DNA of 64,000 nucleotides from Methylobacterium sp. 77. GTDB taxonomy: Bacteria > Pseudomonadota > Alphaproteobacteria > Rhizobiales > Beijerinckiaceae. The number at the start of each line of letters is the position of its first letter. The first letter of the stretch is position 1. The stretch covers positions 714,011 to 778,010 of the forward strand of contig NZ_KB910516.1 in NCBI RefSeq assembly GCF_000372825.1. The letters run 5' to 3'. Shown one piece after another: positions 8,905 to 18,123 of this stretch. The notes beneath the pieces are model-generated. The model worked only from the letters and a program-made list of their open reading frames with translations. It did no database searches and was not told where the DNA came from. Both the position numbers and the translations under genes were made by a program.

Positions 8905-9375
8905 CGCGTCATGCCCTGCCGACGAGAGGGAGACCGAGTCCGAGGCGATGCAGGTCGGCGACCGGGCCGATCCTGCGCGGCCAGGACTCCATTCTTCCGC
9001 AGGACTCCATTCTTCCGCAAGACGCCAATCCCGTCGCTTCGAGCCCATGGATCCGAGAGGAGGAGGGGCTAAGGTTTCGCCGACGATCTCCCGCCATGGC
9101 TTCGACCCTCCCGGCACGTCTCGACTCCTCGGCGCGAACAACCGGGATCGGCGTGAGACAGACGGCTCATTCTCCGGCGCGAGAACACGTTAACCGGTGT
9201 GGCGCCGAGGGTTGGTAAACTTCGCGCGATGAGCGAAAGGAGATGAAGGCCGATGATCCGGTCGCGACCGGCGACGCAGCTCGGCGGCACGACTTAGGTA
9301 GGGATGGCCCGCCCGAGTGACTTGACCCACGGGACCGGCAGCTTAACGATCGGTCGGCTTTAGGAGACGATACGC
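8905..9375. other. Intergenic region between divergent lpxC-like and crp-like genes
   Basis: No convincing gene. It must hold the promoters of both flanking genes. A perfect 18-bp tandem duplication (unit AGGACTCCATTCTTCCGC) lies at 8983-9000 and 9001-9018. Open frames here are short or antisense and show no family features. Confidence 0.5.
8983..9018. repeat. 18-bp perfect tandem duplication
   Basis: Two adjacent identical copies of AGGACTCCATTCTTCCGC, followed by a decayed third start. It lies upstream of the lpxC-like start and could vary in copy number between strains. Confidence 0.85.
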
Positions 9376-10068
9376 GTGACCACAGGACGGCTGGCGACAA
9401 TCCCCTTCTTCAAGGAGCCGGGAATCGAGCTGTCCACCTACGAGACCCGCTGCCATTGGCGCCGGTTCGACGAGAACGAGGTGCTGGTCGATTACGACGA
9501 CATCTCGACCGACGTCTATTTCCTGGCCTCCGGTGAAGTCCGCATCCTCAACCGCTCGCAATCGGGCAAGGAAGTCATTCTCGGCGAGATGCGCGGGGGC
9601 GCTTTCTTCGGCGAGCTCGCGGCCCTCGACGGGATCGGCCGCTCGGCCAACGTCACCGCCCTGACCCGCGGCGAGGTCTGCGTGGTCCCGGCCCCGATCT
9701 TCCGGCAGATGATCTTCGCCTCCGAGGCCATCGCCGACCGGCTGTTCCGGCTGCTCGCCAAGCGGGTGCGCGAACTCAACACACGCCTGATGGAGCACGC
9801 GCTCCTCGACCTGCGCCATCGGCTCTATGCCGAGCTGCTGCGCCTGTCGGTGCCGCGTGCGGGTGGCGACGGCGAGCGGGTGGTGACGCCGCCGCCCTAT
9901 CATCACGTCCTCGCCGCCCGCATCGGCTGCCGGCGCGAGCAGGTGACCCGCGAATTCACGGTCATGGCGGCCGACGGCCTGATCGACCGGACGCGCGGCG
10001 CCCTCGTCATCCGCCGGCCGGACCTGCTGGAGGCGCGGGTCGCCGAAGCCTTGCGCGAGGACAGTTGA
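9376..10068 (+). CDS. Crp/Fnr family transcriptional regulator
   Basis: A 230-residue cytosolic DNA-binding regulator starting at GTG 9376. Residues 20-125 form the cyclic-nucleotide-binding-type barrel (VYFLASGEVRILNRS, GAFFGELAALDGIGRSANVTA). A long dimerisation helix follows (RLFRLLAKRVRELNTRLME), then the C-terminal winged helix with recognition region AARIGCRREQVTREF and MAADGLIDRTRGALVI. The four N-terminal cysteines of oxygen-sensing FNR are absent. The GELAALDG.GRSANV segment resembles the cAMP pocket of Crp, so cyclic nucleotide binding is possible. Its stop codon overlaps the start of the ABC ATPase gene, suggesting that it is cotranscribed with, and perhaps controls, that importer. 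Confidence 0.92.
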   Translation: MTTGRLATIPFFKEPGIELSTYETRCHWRRFDENEVLVDYDDISTDVYFLASGEVRILNRSQSGKEVILGEMRGGAFFGELAALDGIGRSANVTALTRGEVCVVPAPIFRQMIFASEAIADRLFRLLAKRVRELNTRLMEHALLDLRHRLYAELLRLSVPRAGGDGERVVTPPPYHHVLAARIGCRREQVTREFTVMAADGLIDRTRGALVIRRPDLLEARVAEALREDS

Positions 10069-11144
10069 CGGGCAAAACCGCCGTGGCGCCGTTCCTGACC
10101 CTAGAACGGGTCAGCAAGAGGTTCGGCGCCCATGAGGCGGTGGCGGATCTCTCGCTCGACATGCCCCCGGGCGAGATCCTATGCCTGCTCGGGCCTTCGG
10201 GCTGCGGAAAGAGCACCCTCCTGCGCCTGATCGCCGGGTTCGAGACGCCCAGCTCCGGCACGATCCGCCTCGACGGCACCGATCTCGCCGGCCTCGCCCC
10301 GCACAGGCGGCCGGTGAACATGATGTTCCAGTCCTATGCGCTGTTTCCGCACCTCAGCGTGGCGCAGAACATCGCCTACGGATTGAAGGGCCTCGGCCGC
10401 GAGGCCGCGACGGCCCGCGTCACCGATCTGCTGCGCCTCGTCCGTCTCGAAGGCTTCGGGGACCGGCGTCCCGAGACCTTGTCCGGTGGGCAGCGCCAGC
10501 GCGTCGCCCTCGCGCGCGCGCTGGCCCGCGAGCCAAAGGTGCTCCTCCTCGACGAACCGCTCGGCGCCCTCGACCGGGGCCTGCGCGAGCAGACCCAGGG
10601 AGAGTTGCGCGCGATCCAGCGCCGCCTCGGCACCGCCTTCGTCATCGTCACCCACGATCCCTCGGAAGCCATGGCGCTCGCGGATCGGATCGGCGTGATG
10701 GACAAGGGCCGCCTGGTCCAGCTCGGCCGGGCCGAGACGCTCTACGAACGGCCCGCCACCCGCTTCGTCGCCGGCCTTCTCGGCGACGTGAACCTCATTC
10801 CGGGTACGGTCGGACGAGCCGACGGCCTGCTGGTACAGGTCGAGACGGCCCTTGGGCCGATCCTCGCCCTGGGGGAGGGCGCCCCGGCTGCCGGCGCACC
10901 TGCGATGGTCGCCTTGCGCCCCGAGCGCCTGACGGCTTCGCCCGTCGACCCGACGATGGCGGAGAATCGAAATGCGCTCGACGGGCGCGTGGAGGCCTCG
11001 ACCTATCTCGGCGACCGCACCCGGCTCGAGATCCGCATGACCGATGGCAGCACGCTCCGAGCGACCCTGCCCACGGGAACCGGGAGCGGAACGGCAATCC
11101 GTCTCACTTTCGCGCCGGAGGCCGCGACGGTCGTGGCGGCCTGA
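10065..11144 (+). CDS. PotA/PotG-type ABC importer ATPase
   Basis: A 359-residue ATPase of the spermidine/putrescine-type (or iron/thiamine) ABC importers. Walker A GPSGCGKST at residues 43-51, Q-loop MMFQSYALFPHLSV, signature LSGGQRQRVALARAL, Walker B LLLLDEPLGALD, switch histidine in VTHDPSEAM. A C-terminal TOBE-like regulatory domain follows. The TTG at 10065 overlaps the regulator's stop; an in-frame GTG at 10083 is an alternative. The next permease gene overlaps it (TGATG). The polyamine label is by family resemblance; the substrate is not proven. Confidence 0.92.
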   Translation: MTGKTAVAPFLTLERVSKRFGAHEAVADLSLDMPPGEILCLLGPSGCGKSTLLRLIAGFETPSSGTIRLDGTDLAGLAPHRRPVNMMFQSYALFPHLSVAQNIAYGLKGLGREAATARVTDLLRLVRLEGFGDRRPETLSGGQRQRVALARALAREPKVLLLDEPLGALDRGLREQTQGELRAIQRRLGTAFVIVTHDPSEAMALADRIGVMDKGRLVQLGRAETLYERPATRFVAGLLGDVNLIPGTVGRADGLLVQVETALGPILALGEGAPAAGAPAMVALRPERLTASPVDPTMAENRNALDGRVEASTYLGDRTRLEIRMTDGSTLRATLPTGTGSGTAIRLTFAPEAATVVAA

Positions 11145-12031
11145 TGAGACGCCTCCTGCCTCTCGCGCCATATCTATGGCTCGCCGCCTTCGTGCTGCTG
11201 CCCTGCCTCATCACACTCAAGATCAGCCTGTCCGCACCGGCGACGGCACAGCCGCCATATCTCCCGGTGCTCGACTGGAGCGCAGGCATCGACGGGTGGG
11301 GGGCGTTCCTCGAAGCCCTGGATTTCGCCAATTTCGAGACGCTGGCCGGTGACAGCCTGTATCGCGACGCGGCCCTGTCCTCGGTCGTCTATGCGGGAAC
11401 GGCGACGGCGATCCTCGTGATCCTCGGCACGCCCATCGCCCATGCGCTCGCCCGGTCACCGGCCCGTTTCCAGCCGATCCTCGTGGCCCTGGTGATCGTG
11501 CCGTTCTGGACGAGCTTCCTCATCCGCATCTATGCCTGGATCGCGATCCTGAAGCCCGAAGGACTGCTCAATGCCGCTTTGCTCTGGAGCGGCGTGATCG
11601 CCCGCCCGCTCGCTCTCCTGGACACCCCGGCGGCGGTGATGATCGGGCTGACCTATGCCTACCTCCCGTTCATGGTGCTGCCGCTCTACGCGGTGCTCTC
11701 CCGCCTCGACCCGGCGCTGACGGAGGCCGCAGCCGATCTCGGAGCCACCCCGACGCGGGCGTTCTGGACCGTCACGCTGCCGCTGGCCCGGCCCGGCATC
11801 GTCGCCGGCGCGCTCCTGTGCTTCATCCCGATGGTCGGCGAGTTCATCATCCCCGATCTCCTCGGCGGCTCCGACACGCTGATGCTCGGCCGCGTCCTCT
11901 GGAGTGAATTCTTCTCGAACCGCGATTGGCCGCTCGCCTCGGCGGTGGCGGTGCTGCTGCTCATCCTCATCGTCGGGCCGATCGTGCTGTTCCGCGATGC
12001 GGAGCGCCAGCGAGAGGATTTCGGCCGGTGA
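11144..12031 (+). CDS. PotB-type ABC importer permease
   Basis: A 295-residue inner-membrane permease. The ATG at 11144-11146 overlaps the stop of the ATPase gene by one base. About six hydrophobic segments; motifs include VIVPFWTSFLIRIYAWIAIL, characteristic of PotB, and the EAA loop EAAADLGATPTRAFWTVTLP near residue 200. It also has FIPMVGEFIIPDLLGG, another PotB hallmark. It overlaps the second permease by four bases (GTGA). It forms the heterodimeric channel with the next gene product. Confidence 0.93.
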   Translation: MRRLLPLAPYLWLAAFVLLPCLITLKISLSAPATAQPPYLPVLDWSAGIDGWGAFLEALDFANFETLAGDSLYRDAALSSVVYAGTATAILVILGTPIAHALARSPARFQPILVALVIVPFWTSFLIRIYAWIAILKPEGLLNAALLWSGVIARPLALLDTPAAVMIGLTYAYLPFMVLPLYAVLSRLDPALTEAAADLGATPTRAFWTVTLPLARPGIVAGALLCFIPMVGEFIIPDLLGGSDTLMLGRVLWSEFFSNRDWPLASAVAVLLLILIVGPIVLFRDAERQREDFGR

Positions 12032-12813
12032 CTCCTCTCAACCGCCTCAGCCTCGGTCTCGGCCTCGTCTTCCTCTACGCGCCGATCGCCGTCCTCGTGG
12101 TGTTCTCCTTCAACGCCTCCTCCCTCGTCACGGTGTGGGGCGGGTTCTCGACACGCTGGTACGGAATCCTCGTCAATGACGGCCCGCTCATCGCCTCGGC
12201 CCTGGTCTCCCTGAAGGTGGCCTCGCTCGCGGCCCTGGTGGCGACGCTCCTCGGCACGACGGCGGCGCTGGCCCTCGACCGCAGCGGCCGCTTTGCCGGA
12301 CGGGGTAGCTTCACCGGGCTCGTCTACGCGCCGATGGTCATGCCGGAGGTGATCACCGGCCTGTCGCTGCTGCTGCTCTTCGTCGGACTCGGCCTCGACC
12401 GGGGCCTCGTCACCCTGGTCATCGCCCATGCCACTCTCGGCCTGGGCTTCGTGACGGTCGTCGTCGGCGCCCGGCTGAAAGGGCTCGACCGCTCGCTCGA
12501 AGAGGCGGCGGCGGATCTCGGGGCAGGGCCGTTCCGGGTCTTCGCGACCATCACCCTGCCGCTGATCGCGCCCGCGCTGGCGGCGGCGTTCCTCCTCGCC
12601 TTCACCCTGTCCCTGGACGATCTCGTCATCGCGAGCTTCGTCTCGGGGCCGGGCGCGACGACCCTGCCAATGCGCCTCTACAGTCAGGTCCGTCTCGGCG
12701 TGAACCCCGAAATCAACGCCGCCTCGACGCTCCTCGTCGGCGGCGTCACCCTCGTGGTGCTCATGGCCTCGTTCCTCACCGGACGACGCCCGGCCGGCGT
12801 TCAGGGCGCGTAG
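12028..12813 (+). CDS. PotC-type ABC importer permease
   Basis: A 261-residue inner-membrane permease starting at GTG 12028, which overlaps the preceding stop. The N-terminus LVFLYAPIAVLVVFSFNAS and the block GLVYAPMVMPEVITGLSLLLLF are typical PotC. The EAA loop is EEAAADLGAGPFRVFATITLP near residue 155, and SLDDLVIASFVSGPGATTLPM is the usual C-terminal signature. No binding protein (PotD/PotF) follows; instead its 3' end overlaps the convergent AsmA-like gene by 13 bp. Confidence 0.93.
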   Translation: MTPLNRLSLGLGLVFLYAPIAVLVVFSFNASSLVTVWGGFSTRWYGILVNDGPLIASALVSLKVASLAALVATLLGTTAALALDRSGRFAGRGSFTGLVYAPMVMPEVITGLSLLLLFVGLGLDRGLVTLVIAHATLGLGFVTVVVGARLKGLDRSLEEAAADLGAGPFRVFATITLPLIAPALAAAFLLAFTLSLDDLVIASFVSGPGATTLPMRLYSQVRLGVNPEINAASTLLVGGVTLVVLMASFLTGRRPAGVQGA

Positions 12814-14720
12814 GCTCTTACGCGCATCGGCAGGTCGAAGGTGCCCGTCGCCGGCACGCGCAGCGCGTTGGGAGCGACGATCGAGCCTCCACGGGAATCG
12901 AGATCCGAGCCACCCTCACGGGAAAGAGCACGGACGGCGACGGCGTCCCACGGTCCCTCGATGTCGAAGAGCGACCCTTGCGGCGGCCCCTGGGAGGCGC
13001 CCGGCCGCAAGGTCGTGTCGCCTGCCGCTCGCGGCATCAGTTCCGCCCTCGCGACGAGACTGCGCTCGGGCAGCGACAGGGTTCCGCGCAGCGAGGCGGT
13101 GAGCGATGCCGTCTTCAGCATCCCGTCGGTGATGTCCCCGACCCCATCGACGAAGCGCAGGGTCACCCCCGCTCGTTCGAACGGGGTGCGGCCATTCCGG
13201 CGGGCCAGGGCACCATCGGCGGCGACTCCGTTGCGATGGACCACATCGGCAAGGTCGAGACCCGTGAGAGTGCCGCCCTCCATGGCAAAGGACGAACGTC
13301 CGTTGAGATGCCCGATGAGGCCGGCTGCGGTGCGGCCCGCTCCCTCCAGCATGAACTGTCCCTGGGCGTTGCCCAGAATCCAACCCTCCTGCCCGATATC
13401 GACGAGGAGCGTGCCGAGGTCGAGCTGATCGAAGGCGCCCTGCGCCCGCAATTCCGTCTCGCCGCGATCGCTGGCCGAGGTGGTGAGGCCGAACCGCCCC
13501 TTGATGGTACCGCCCCTCAAGGAAGCGCGGCTGAGAGAGCCTTCGACGCTGCCTTCGCGCACGAGGAGACTGGAGGCGACATCCTCCATCACGACCGGAC
13601 CGAGGCGGGCGCTTCCCGCCGAGAGACGCAGGTCGAGATCTCCGCCGGTGAAGGGCCGCAGCGCGAGGCTCTGGCGGCTCCAGCCATTGGCGTTCAGCGT
13701 ATCGTCGGGGCCGAAGACCCGGATCAGGGTGGCCAGAACGGGCGCGAGGTTCAGGTTCTCCGCAGCCAGAGTCGCCTGCAGGGCCGGGCGGTTCTCGCCG
13801 AAGCTGATCGAGCCTGCACCTTCGAGGCGGTTGTCGCCGAGTTGAAGGCGCATCGACGGCAGGAGCAGGTTACGGCCCGAACTCTCGAATGTGCCGTCGA
13901 TGGCGAAGGTCTCCAGGAATGGCGCGAGGGCGACGTCCGTCCCCGCCCAGTCCATGGTCTCGCGCAAGGACCGGGTCTGCAGGCTGCCCTGGCCGCGAAG
14001 CGATACGCCTCCGGCGTAGATACCGCGTCCTTCCGCCGAGAGGTGGCCCGCCGGCCAGGTCACGGAGGCGGAGAAGGGAGATTCCCGGCCCGAGAACAGT
14101 TCGTCCAGCCGGAGGCCGCTGAGGGAGAACTGGGTCGGGGTGTCGTTCCAGAGGAAGCTTCCCGCGACGTTGGTCTGCGAGGACCAGAACGGCCAGGACA
14201 GGATCAGGTCGACGTCGCTCGCGGTCTGGGCGCTGCCGTCGCGCGGATCGCGGCCCACGATGGTGGCATCGGTGAGGCTGATGCGCCGGGGCCGCGAGCC
14301 GCCATCTTCGGTCAGATGGGCTTTCAGGCGGCGGACAGGCTCGGCCCATCGCCGGTCCGCGTCATCGACGGGGAGGGTGATCGTGGTGCGTTCGAGCGAG
14401 AGGGTGTCGACCTCGATGCGGCCCGCGAGCAGCGCGCGAATGCCGAGCTTGAGGATGAGCGTTCCGCCCTCGGCGAGAAGCGGGCCGTCCACCGTCCCGG
14501 CGTTGAGCCGGACGCCCTCGAAATCCAGTCGGGGGAGGGGAAGCAGAGCGATCCCCGCCGGCCCGTCGGCCTTCATCGCGATCCCGTACTGGGTCGTCAG
14601 CGACGTGCCGACGGCCCGCGTCAGGCGAACGGACGCGACCGACCACGGGAAACAGGCACCGATGAGGGCGAGCACGAGGATGCCGAGACACAGGGCCGGC
14701 AGAAGGCGGCGGAGCGACAT
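12801..14720 (-). CDS. AsmA family protein
   Basis: A 639-residue envelope protein of the AsmA/TamB-like group, whose members are thought to bridge membranes and affect lipid or outer-membrane assembly. The start at 14720 (MSLRRLLPALCLGILVL) puts one membrane anchor at residues 5-25, followed by a large beta-rich periplasmic region. AsmA-type blocks include PLPRLDFEGVRLNAG near the N-terminus, repeated strands (LQLGDNRLEGAGSISF), and a C-terminal domain (GRSSFAMEGGTLTGLDLADVV; GDITDGMLKTASLTASLRGTLSLP). The frame could extend to 14849 but that adds a non-membrane leader. Client lipid or protein unknown. Confidence 0.88.
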   Translation of the reverse strand: MSLRRLLPALCLGILVLALIGACFPWSVASVRLTRAVGTSLTTQYGIAMKADGPAGIALLPLPRLDFEGVRLNAGTVDGPLLAEGGTLILKLGIRALLAGRIEVDTLSLERTTITLPVDDADRRWAEPVRRLKAHLTEDGGSRPRRISLTDATIVGRDPRDGSAQTASDVDLILSWPFWSSQTNVAGSFLWNDTPTQFSLSGLRLDELFSGRESPFSASVTWPAGHLSAEGRGIYAGGVSLRGQGSLQTRSLRETMDWAGTDVALAPFLETFAIDGTFESSGRNLLLPSMRLQLGDNRLEGAGSISFGENRPALQATLAAENLNLAPVLATLIRVFGPDDTLNANGWSRQSLALRPFTGGDLDLRLSAGSARLGPVVMEDVASSLLVREGSVEGSLSRASLRGGTIKGRFGLTTSASDRGETELRAQGAFDQLDLGTLLVDIGQEGWILGNAQGQFMLEGAGRTAAGLIGHLNGRSSFAMEGGTLTGLDLADVVHRNGVAADGALARRNGRTPFERAGVTLRFVDGVGDITDGMLKTASLTASLRGTLSLPERSLVARAELMPRAAGDTTLRPGASQGPPQGSLFDIEGPWDAVAVRALSREGGSDLDSRGGSIVAPNALRVPATGTFDLPMRVRAYAP

Positions 14721-15175
14721 GTCTCTCCCTACTAGAGCAAAACCGCGACGAGCGGCCTCACGGGCGGCCTCGCCGAGCCGCCGTGATCGATCTTCAAAAC
14801 CTGCCCCCCGTTCCATCCCATAGCGGTCGCGACGGGGTTTGTCTGCCATGCATCATTTCTCCGCAGTGGAGCACGGGGATGCCGGGTTGTTTCCAGAGGG
14901 CGGAGAACCGCTCGATCCGCCGGAGAGGCGACAAGTCTCGCGTTCAGTCTCGGATCCCGGAGGATCGTCTTCCGCAGGATCTTGCCGAAACGCGGTCTCC
15001 TGGCGCAGAGACGGTACGGATAGGCGAGCGCCTCGCCTTGGTATACCTGAGCACCGCACAAGCCGGCTGGCGCGACTCGACTGAGCCGGGTGAGTTGGCG
15101 GGACGGGCTTGGCTTGGGTTTCGCACGGCGGGCGGCAACGGCCACAGGGACCGGATTCCGGGAGGACGGCTTGAG
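14721..15175. other. Intergenic region upstream of CoA-transferase genes
   Basis: About 455 bp with no supportable gene between the divergent AsmA-like and CoA-transferase starts. It presumably carries both promoters. I see no clear dyad or terminator. Confidence 0.4.
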
Positions 15176-15904
15176 ATGAAGAAGGTATATTCCGACGCCA
15201 CGCAGGCGGTCGCCGGCGTGCTCAAGGACGGCATGACGATCATGGCCGGCGGCTTCGGCCTCTGCGGCATCCCCGATGAACTGATCGACGCGATCCAGGC
15301 TTCGGGCGTCAAGGACCTCACCGTCATCTCCAACAATGCCGGCATCGACAACGTTGGGCTCGGCAAGCTGCTGCAGACCCGCCAGATCGCGAAGATGATC
15401 TCGTCCTATGTCGGCGAGAACAAGGAATTCGCCCGGCAGTATCTCGGCGGCGAACTCGCCATCGAGTTCAACCCGCAAGGCACCCTGGCCGAGCGCATCC
15501 GCGCGGGCGGGGCGGGCATCCCGGCCTTCTTCACCAAGACCGGCGTCGGCACTCTCATCGCCGAGGGCAAGGAAATCCGCGAGTTCGACGGCGAGACTTA
15601 CGTGATGGAGCGCGGCCTATTCGCGGATCTCGCCATCGTCCACGCCTGGAAGGGCGATACCGAAGGCAACCTCGTTTACCGGAAGACCGCCCGCAACTTC
15701 AATCCGATGATGGCTACCGCCGCCAAGGTGACGATCGCGCAGGTCGAACATCTGGTCCAGCCGGGCGAGATCGACGGTGACGCGATCCATACGCCGGGCA
15801 TCTTCATCAAGCGCCTCATCCACGTGGCGATCCGCGAGAAGAGGATCGAGCAGCGCACGACGCGCAAGCGCGGCGAGGCCGCCATCCCCTCCGCCGCCGT
15901 CTGA
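15176..15904 (+). CDS. scoA: 3-oxoacid CoA-transferase subunit A (ScoA-like)
   Basis: A 242-residue cytosolic subunit A of a succinyl-CoA:3-ketoacid (acetoacetate) CoA-transferase. The N-terminus MKKVYSDATQAVAGVLKDG leads into the family glycine loop MAGGFGLCGIPDELI, and later blocks NNAGIDNVGLGKLL, GAGIPAFFTKTGVGT and GDTEGNLVYRKTARNFNP are typical of ScoA/AtoD. The start at 15176 fits the family; a longer open frame upstream is not related. The next gene begins 20 bp downstream and encodes the partner subunit. The pair interconverts acetoacetate and acetoacetyl-CoA, linking ketone body or polyhydroxybutyrate turnover to central metabolism. Confidence 0.95.
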   Translation: MKKVYSDATQAVAGVLKDGMTIMAGGFGLCGIPDELIDAIQASGVKDLTVISNNAGIDNVGLGKLLQTRQIAKMISSYVGENKEFARQYLGGELAIEFNPQGTLAERIRAGGAGIPAFFTKTGVGTLIAEGKEIREFDGETYVMERGLFADLAIVHAWKGDTEGNLVYRKTARNFNPMMATAAKVTIAQVEHLVQPGEIDGDAIHTPGIFIKRLIHVAIREKRIEQRTTRKRGEAAIPSAAV

Positions 15905-15924
15905 TATCCTAGGGAGACACCATC

Positions 15925-16584
15925 ATGGCCTGGACCCGCGAACAGATGGCGGCGCGCGCCGCCAAGGAACTGCGCGACGGCTACTACGTGAACCTCGGCA
16001 TCGGCATTCCGACCCTGGTCTCGAACTACATCCCCGACGGCATGTCGGTGCAGCTGCAATCGGAGAACGGCATGCTCGGCATGGGCCCGTTCCCGTTCGA
16101 AGGCGAGGAGGACCCCGACCTCATCAACGCCGGCAAGCAGACGATCACCGAACTGGCGACCACCAGCTACTTCTCGTCCTCCGATTCGTTCGGCATGGTC
16201 CGTGGCGGACACATCAACCTGTCGATCCTCGGCGCGATGCAGGTGGCGGAGAACGGTGACCTCGCCAACTGGATGATCCCCGGCAAGATGGTGAAGGGCA
16301 TGGGCGGCGCCATGGACCTCGTCGCCGGCGTGAAGAAGGTGGTGGTGGTGATGGAACACACCGCCAAGGGCAAGGACGGCTCGGAGAGCGCCAAACTCCT
16401 CACCGCATGCGATTTGCCGCTCACCGGCACCGCCGTCGTCGACATGGTGATCACCGACCTCGGCGTCTTCACGATCGACAAGAAGGGCGATGGCGGCATG
16501 ATCCTGATCGAACTCGCCGACGGCGTCACCGAGGATGAGATCCGCTCCAAGACCGAGGGTGCGTTCACCGTCGCGCTGAACTGA
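15925..16584 (+). CDS. scoB: 3-oxoacid CoA-transferase subunit B (ScoB-like)
   Basis: A 219-residue subunit B, forming the active enzyme with the preceding product. [16 protein letters not shown] and the block [14 protein letters not shown] contain the conserved S-E-N-G motif whose glutamate forms the covalent CoA thioester. Later blocks [31 protein letters not shown] and [23 protein letters not shown] regions are standard. An AGGGAGA ribosome binding site lies just upstream. A strong intrinsic terminator follows about 30 bp after the stop. Confidence 0.95.
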   Translation: MAWTREQMAARAAKELRDGYYVNLGIGIPTLVSNYIPDGMSVQLQSENGMLGMGPFPFEGEEDPDLINAGKQTITELATTSYFSSSDSFGMVRGGHINLSILGAMQVAENGDLANWMIPGKMVKGMGGAMDLVAGVKKVVVVMEHTAKGKDGSESAKLLTACDLPLTGTAVVDMVITDLGVFTIDKKGDGGMILIELADGVTEDEIRSKTEGAFTVALN

Positions 16585-16615
16585 GCTGCGGCTCCGTCGA
16601 AGGGTTCGGCGTTGG

Positions 16616-16652
16616 AAAAAGGCTCCGGGTGCCGCCGCATCCGGAGCCTTTT
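16616..16652 (+). terminator. Rho-independent terminator after scoB
   Basis: A-rich run, then GGCTCCGG (16621-16628), a 12-nt loop, CCGGAGCC (16641-16648) and TTTT. The perfect 8-bp GC stem flanked by A and T runs should work for both strands, which suits the convergent gene that follows. Confidence 0.9.
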
Positions 16653-16665
16653 GCATAAGCGGGGC

Positions 16666-17667
16666 TCACGCCCGCGCGGTCGACCGTCCGTGAACGCGGA
16701 CCGGGAACGGGAAGGCGTCCCGCAGCGGCTTCGGGTCGAGGGGGGAGGGCGGGAGCACGCATGCGCGGCGATCGAGCCAGGTCAAGTCTTTGAACTTGCG
16801 AGGCAAGTCGAGTGCTGCGTCGGCAAGACCGACCGATTGTTTGTAATCTCGCATCTTGAAGGAATCCTCTGCCGCGCTCTTCCCGTCAGACAGACGCGCC
16901 GATTGGCAGGGAATGCCGTAGGCCTGTGCGACGATGAGCCCGTGAAGCGACGTGGAAACGATCTCCTCGCACGAGAGGATGTCTCGGATCACACGTTCGA
17001 TATCATCGAACGTCACCGCCAGGAGGGAGATGACCTTGACGTGGTCGGCGCCGATCGCCGTCAGAGCCTTGCGGATCCGGGCTTCCTGCAAAACGTGCGG
17101 GATGATGCCGATCGTGTGGGTCTTCTCCACGATGGGTGAATAGAGTTCGGGAAGCAGAATGGCGGCATCGCCGTAGATTTCGGGGCATTGCCCACCCGCC
17201 GCCAGAACGGCATCGCGGGAGAGCGGGCCGCGCACCGCCGCGTAGATCGCGGTCGGGCAGAGGTCATCGGTGCTGCGCGGCATGCCGGTCCCCCACAGAT
17301 GCATGCCGGGACGGGCGAACTTGGCGATGCTGCCGATGCAGAGACCGTCCGCCTGCTTCGCGTCGAACCAGCGGGGCATCACGCCGAAGGCGTGCCAGAG
17401 CATGTAGGGCGTCAGGATATCGCCGAAATTGCCCGGAAACGGGCTGCGCATCCACCAGATCTTCGGACGGAAGCGTTCGTCGAGATCGGCTTCCGCCGCC
17501 AGGTCATCGAAGGTCAGCAGAGCGCGATACGCCGAAACGAGCGCGCCCCATTTCTCGGCCGACTGGCCGAGCAACTCGGCTTCCAGTTCGAGGAACGCGT
17601 CCCGGTCTCCATTCCTGAGAAAGGTCAGGAACGTTTTCGCTGCCAGCACCTCGTCGTCATTCGCCAC
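16666..17667 (-). CDS. Polysaccharide pyruvyl transferase family protein
   Basis: A 333-residue cytosolic protein of the PS_pyruv_trans (GumL/ExoV/CsaB) family, which transfers pyruvyl groups to surface polysaccharide sugars. Visible family blocks are PGNFGDILTPYM near residue 78, IGSIAKF and HLWGTGM, AVRGPLSRDAVLAAGG, YGDAAILLPELY, and the C-terminal VSTSLHGLIVAQAYGIP containing the conserved S-x-H-G. An N-terminal helical region of about 65 residues precedes the fold. No other polysaccharide gene lies nearby, so the acceptor is unknown. Confidence 0.85.
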   Translation of the reverse strand: MANDDEVLAAKTFLTFLRNGDRDAFLELEAELLGQSAEKWGALVSAYRALLTFDDLAAEADLDERFRPKIWWMRSPFPGNFGDILTPYMLWHAFGVMPRWFDAKQADGLCIGSIAKFARPGMHLWGTGMPRSTDDLCPTAIYAAVRGPLSRDAVLAAGGQCPEIYGDAAILLPELYSPIVEKTHTIGIIPHVLQEARIRKALTAIGADHVKVISLLAVTFDDIERVIRDILSCEEIVSTSLHGLIVAQAYGIPCQSARLSDGKSAAEDSFKMRDYKQSVGLADAALDLPRKFKDLTWLDRRACVLPPSPLDPKPLRDAFPFPVRVHGRSTARA

Positions 17668-18123
17668 TCGTCATCTCCCCTGGCAGGATCAACCGCGAAA
17701 GCAGAGCCCGCGTCTCGAATGAAATCGATGCGATTACAAAGGCTTACATCACCACTGACCCCTGCGATCATCGGAGGCTTATCTCAGGGCCCTCTCCCAT
17801 GTCGAGGCACTGTCGCGTCATCGATCAGACTTGGTCGCCGCCCATGCGGCGTTGCGCCGGCTATAGAGCCCGACGCCAGCTGTCGCAGCCCGAGCACCGA
17901 AACGATGGGTACGCATGCCGGTCATGGTGCACGATGGCAGGCGAGTCTCGGGCGCCGGCGTCGGCGTGGTGTTCCCGGCGCCGGGTACGCGACCGCGGGC
18001 CTGTGAGACAGCTCGACCGTTTACCGTAAACTGCCCATTAATCCGACTCGTCGAAACCTAGCGATTGTCGGGGCCGCGACTGCGTTCGTCGGTCCCCGCG
18101 AATGGTTTTGAGGGTAGTGGTGT
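17668..18123. other. Intergenic region
   Basis: About 455 bp without a supportable gene between the divergent pyruvyltransferase-like gene and the next small gene. The only clear structure is a 13-bp palindrome at 18019-18031. Confidence 0.4.
18019..18031. promoter_or_regulatory. Perfect 13-bp palindrome, possible operator
   Basis: GTTTAC-C-GTAAAC, arms of six bases around one centre base, about 90 bp upstream of the ATG of the 132-residue hypothetical gene. Its AT-rich arms stand out from the GC-rich surroundings. Function inferred only. Confidence 0.35.

Noticed and set aside
10181..11143. Plus-strand frame extending the PotB-like protein at its N-terminus
   Set aside because: It is out of frame with, and overlaps, the ATPase; the permease clearly starts at 11144.
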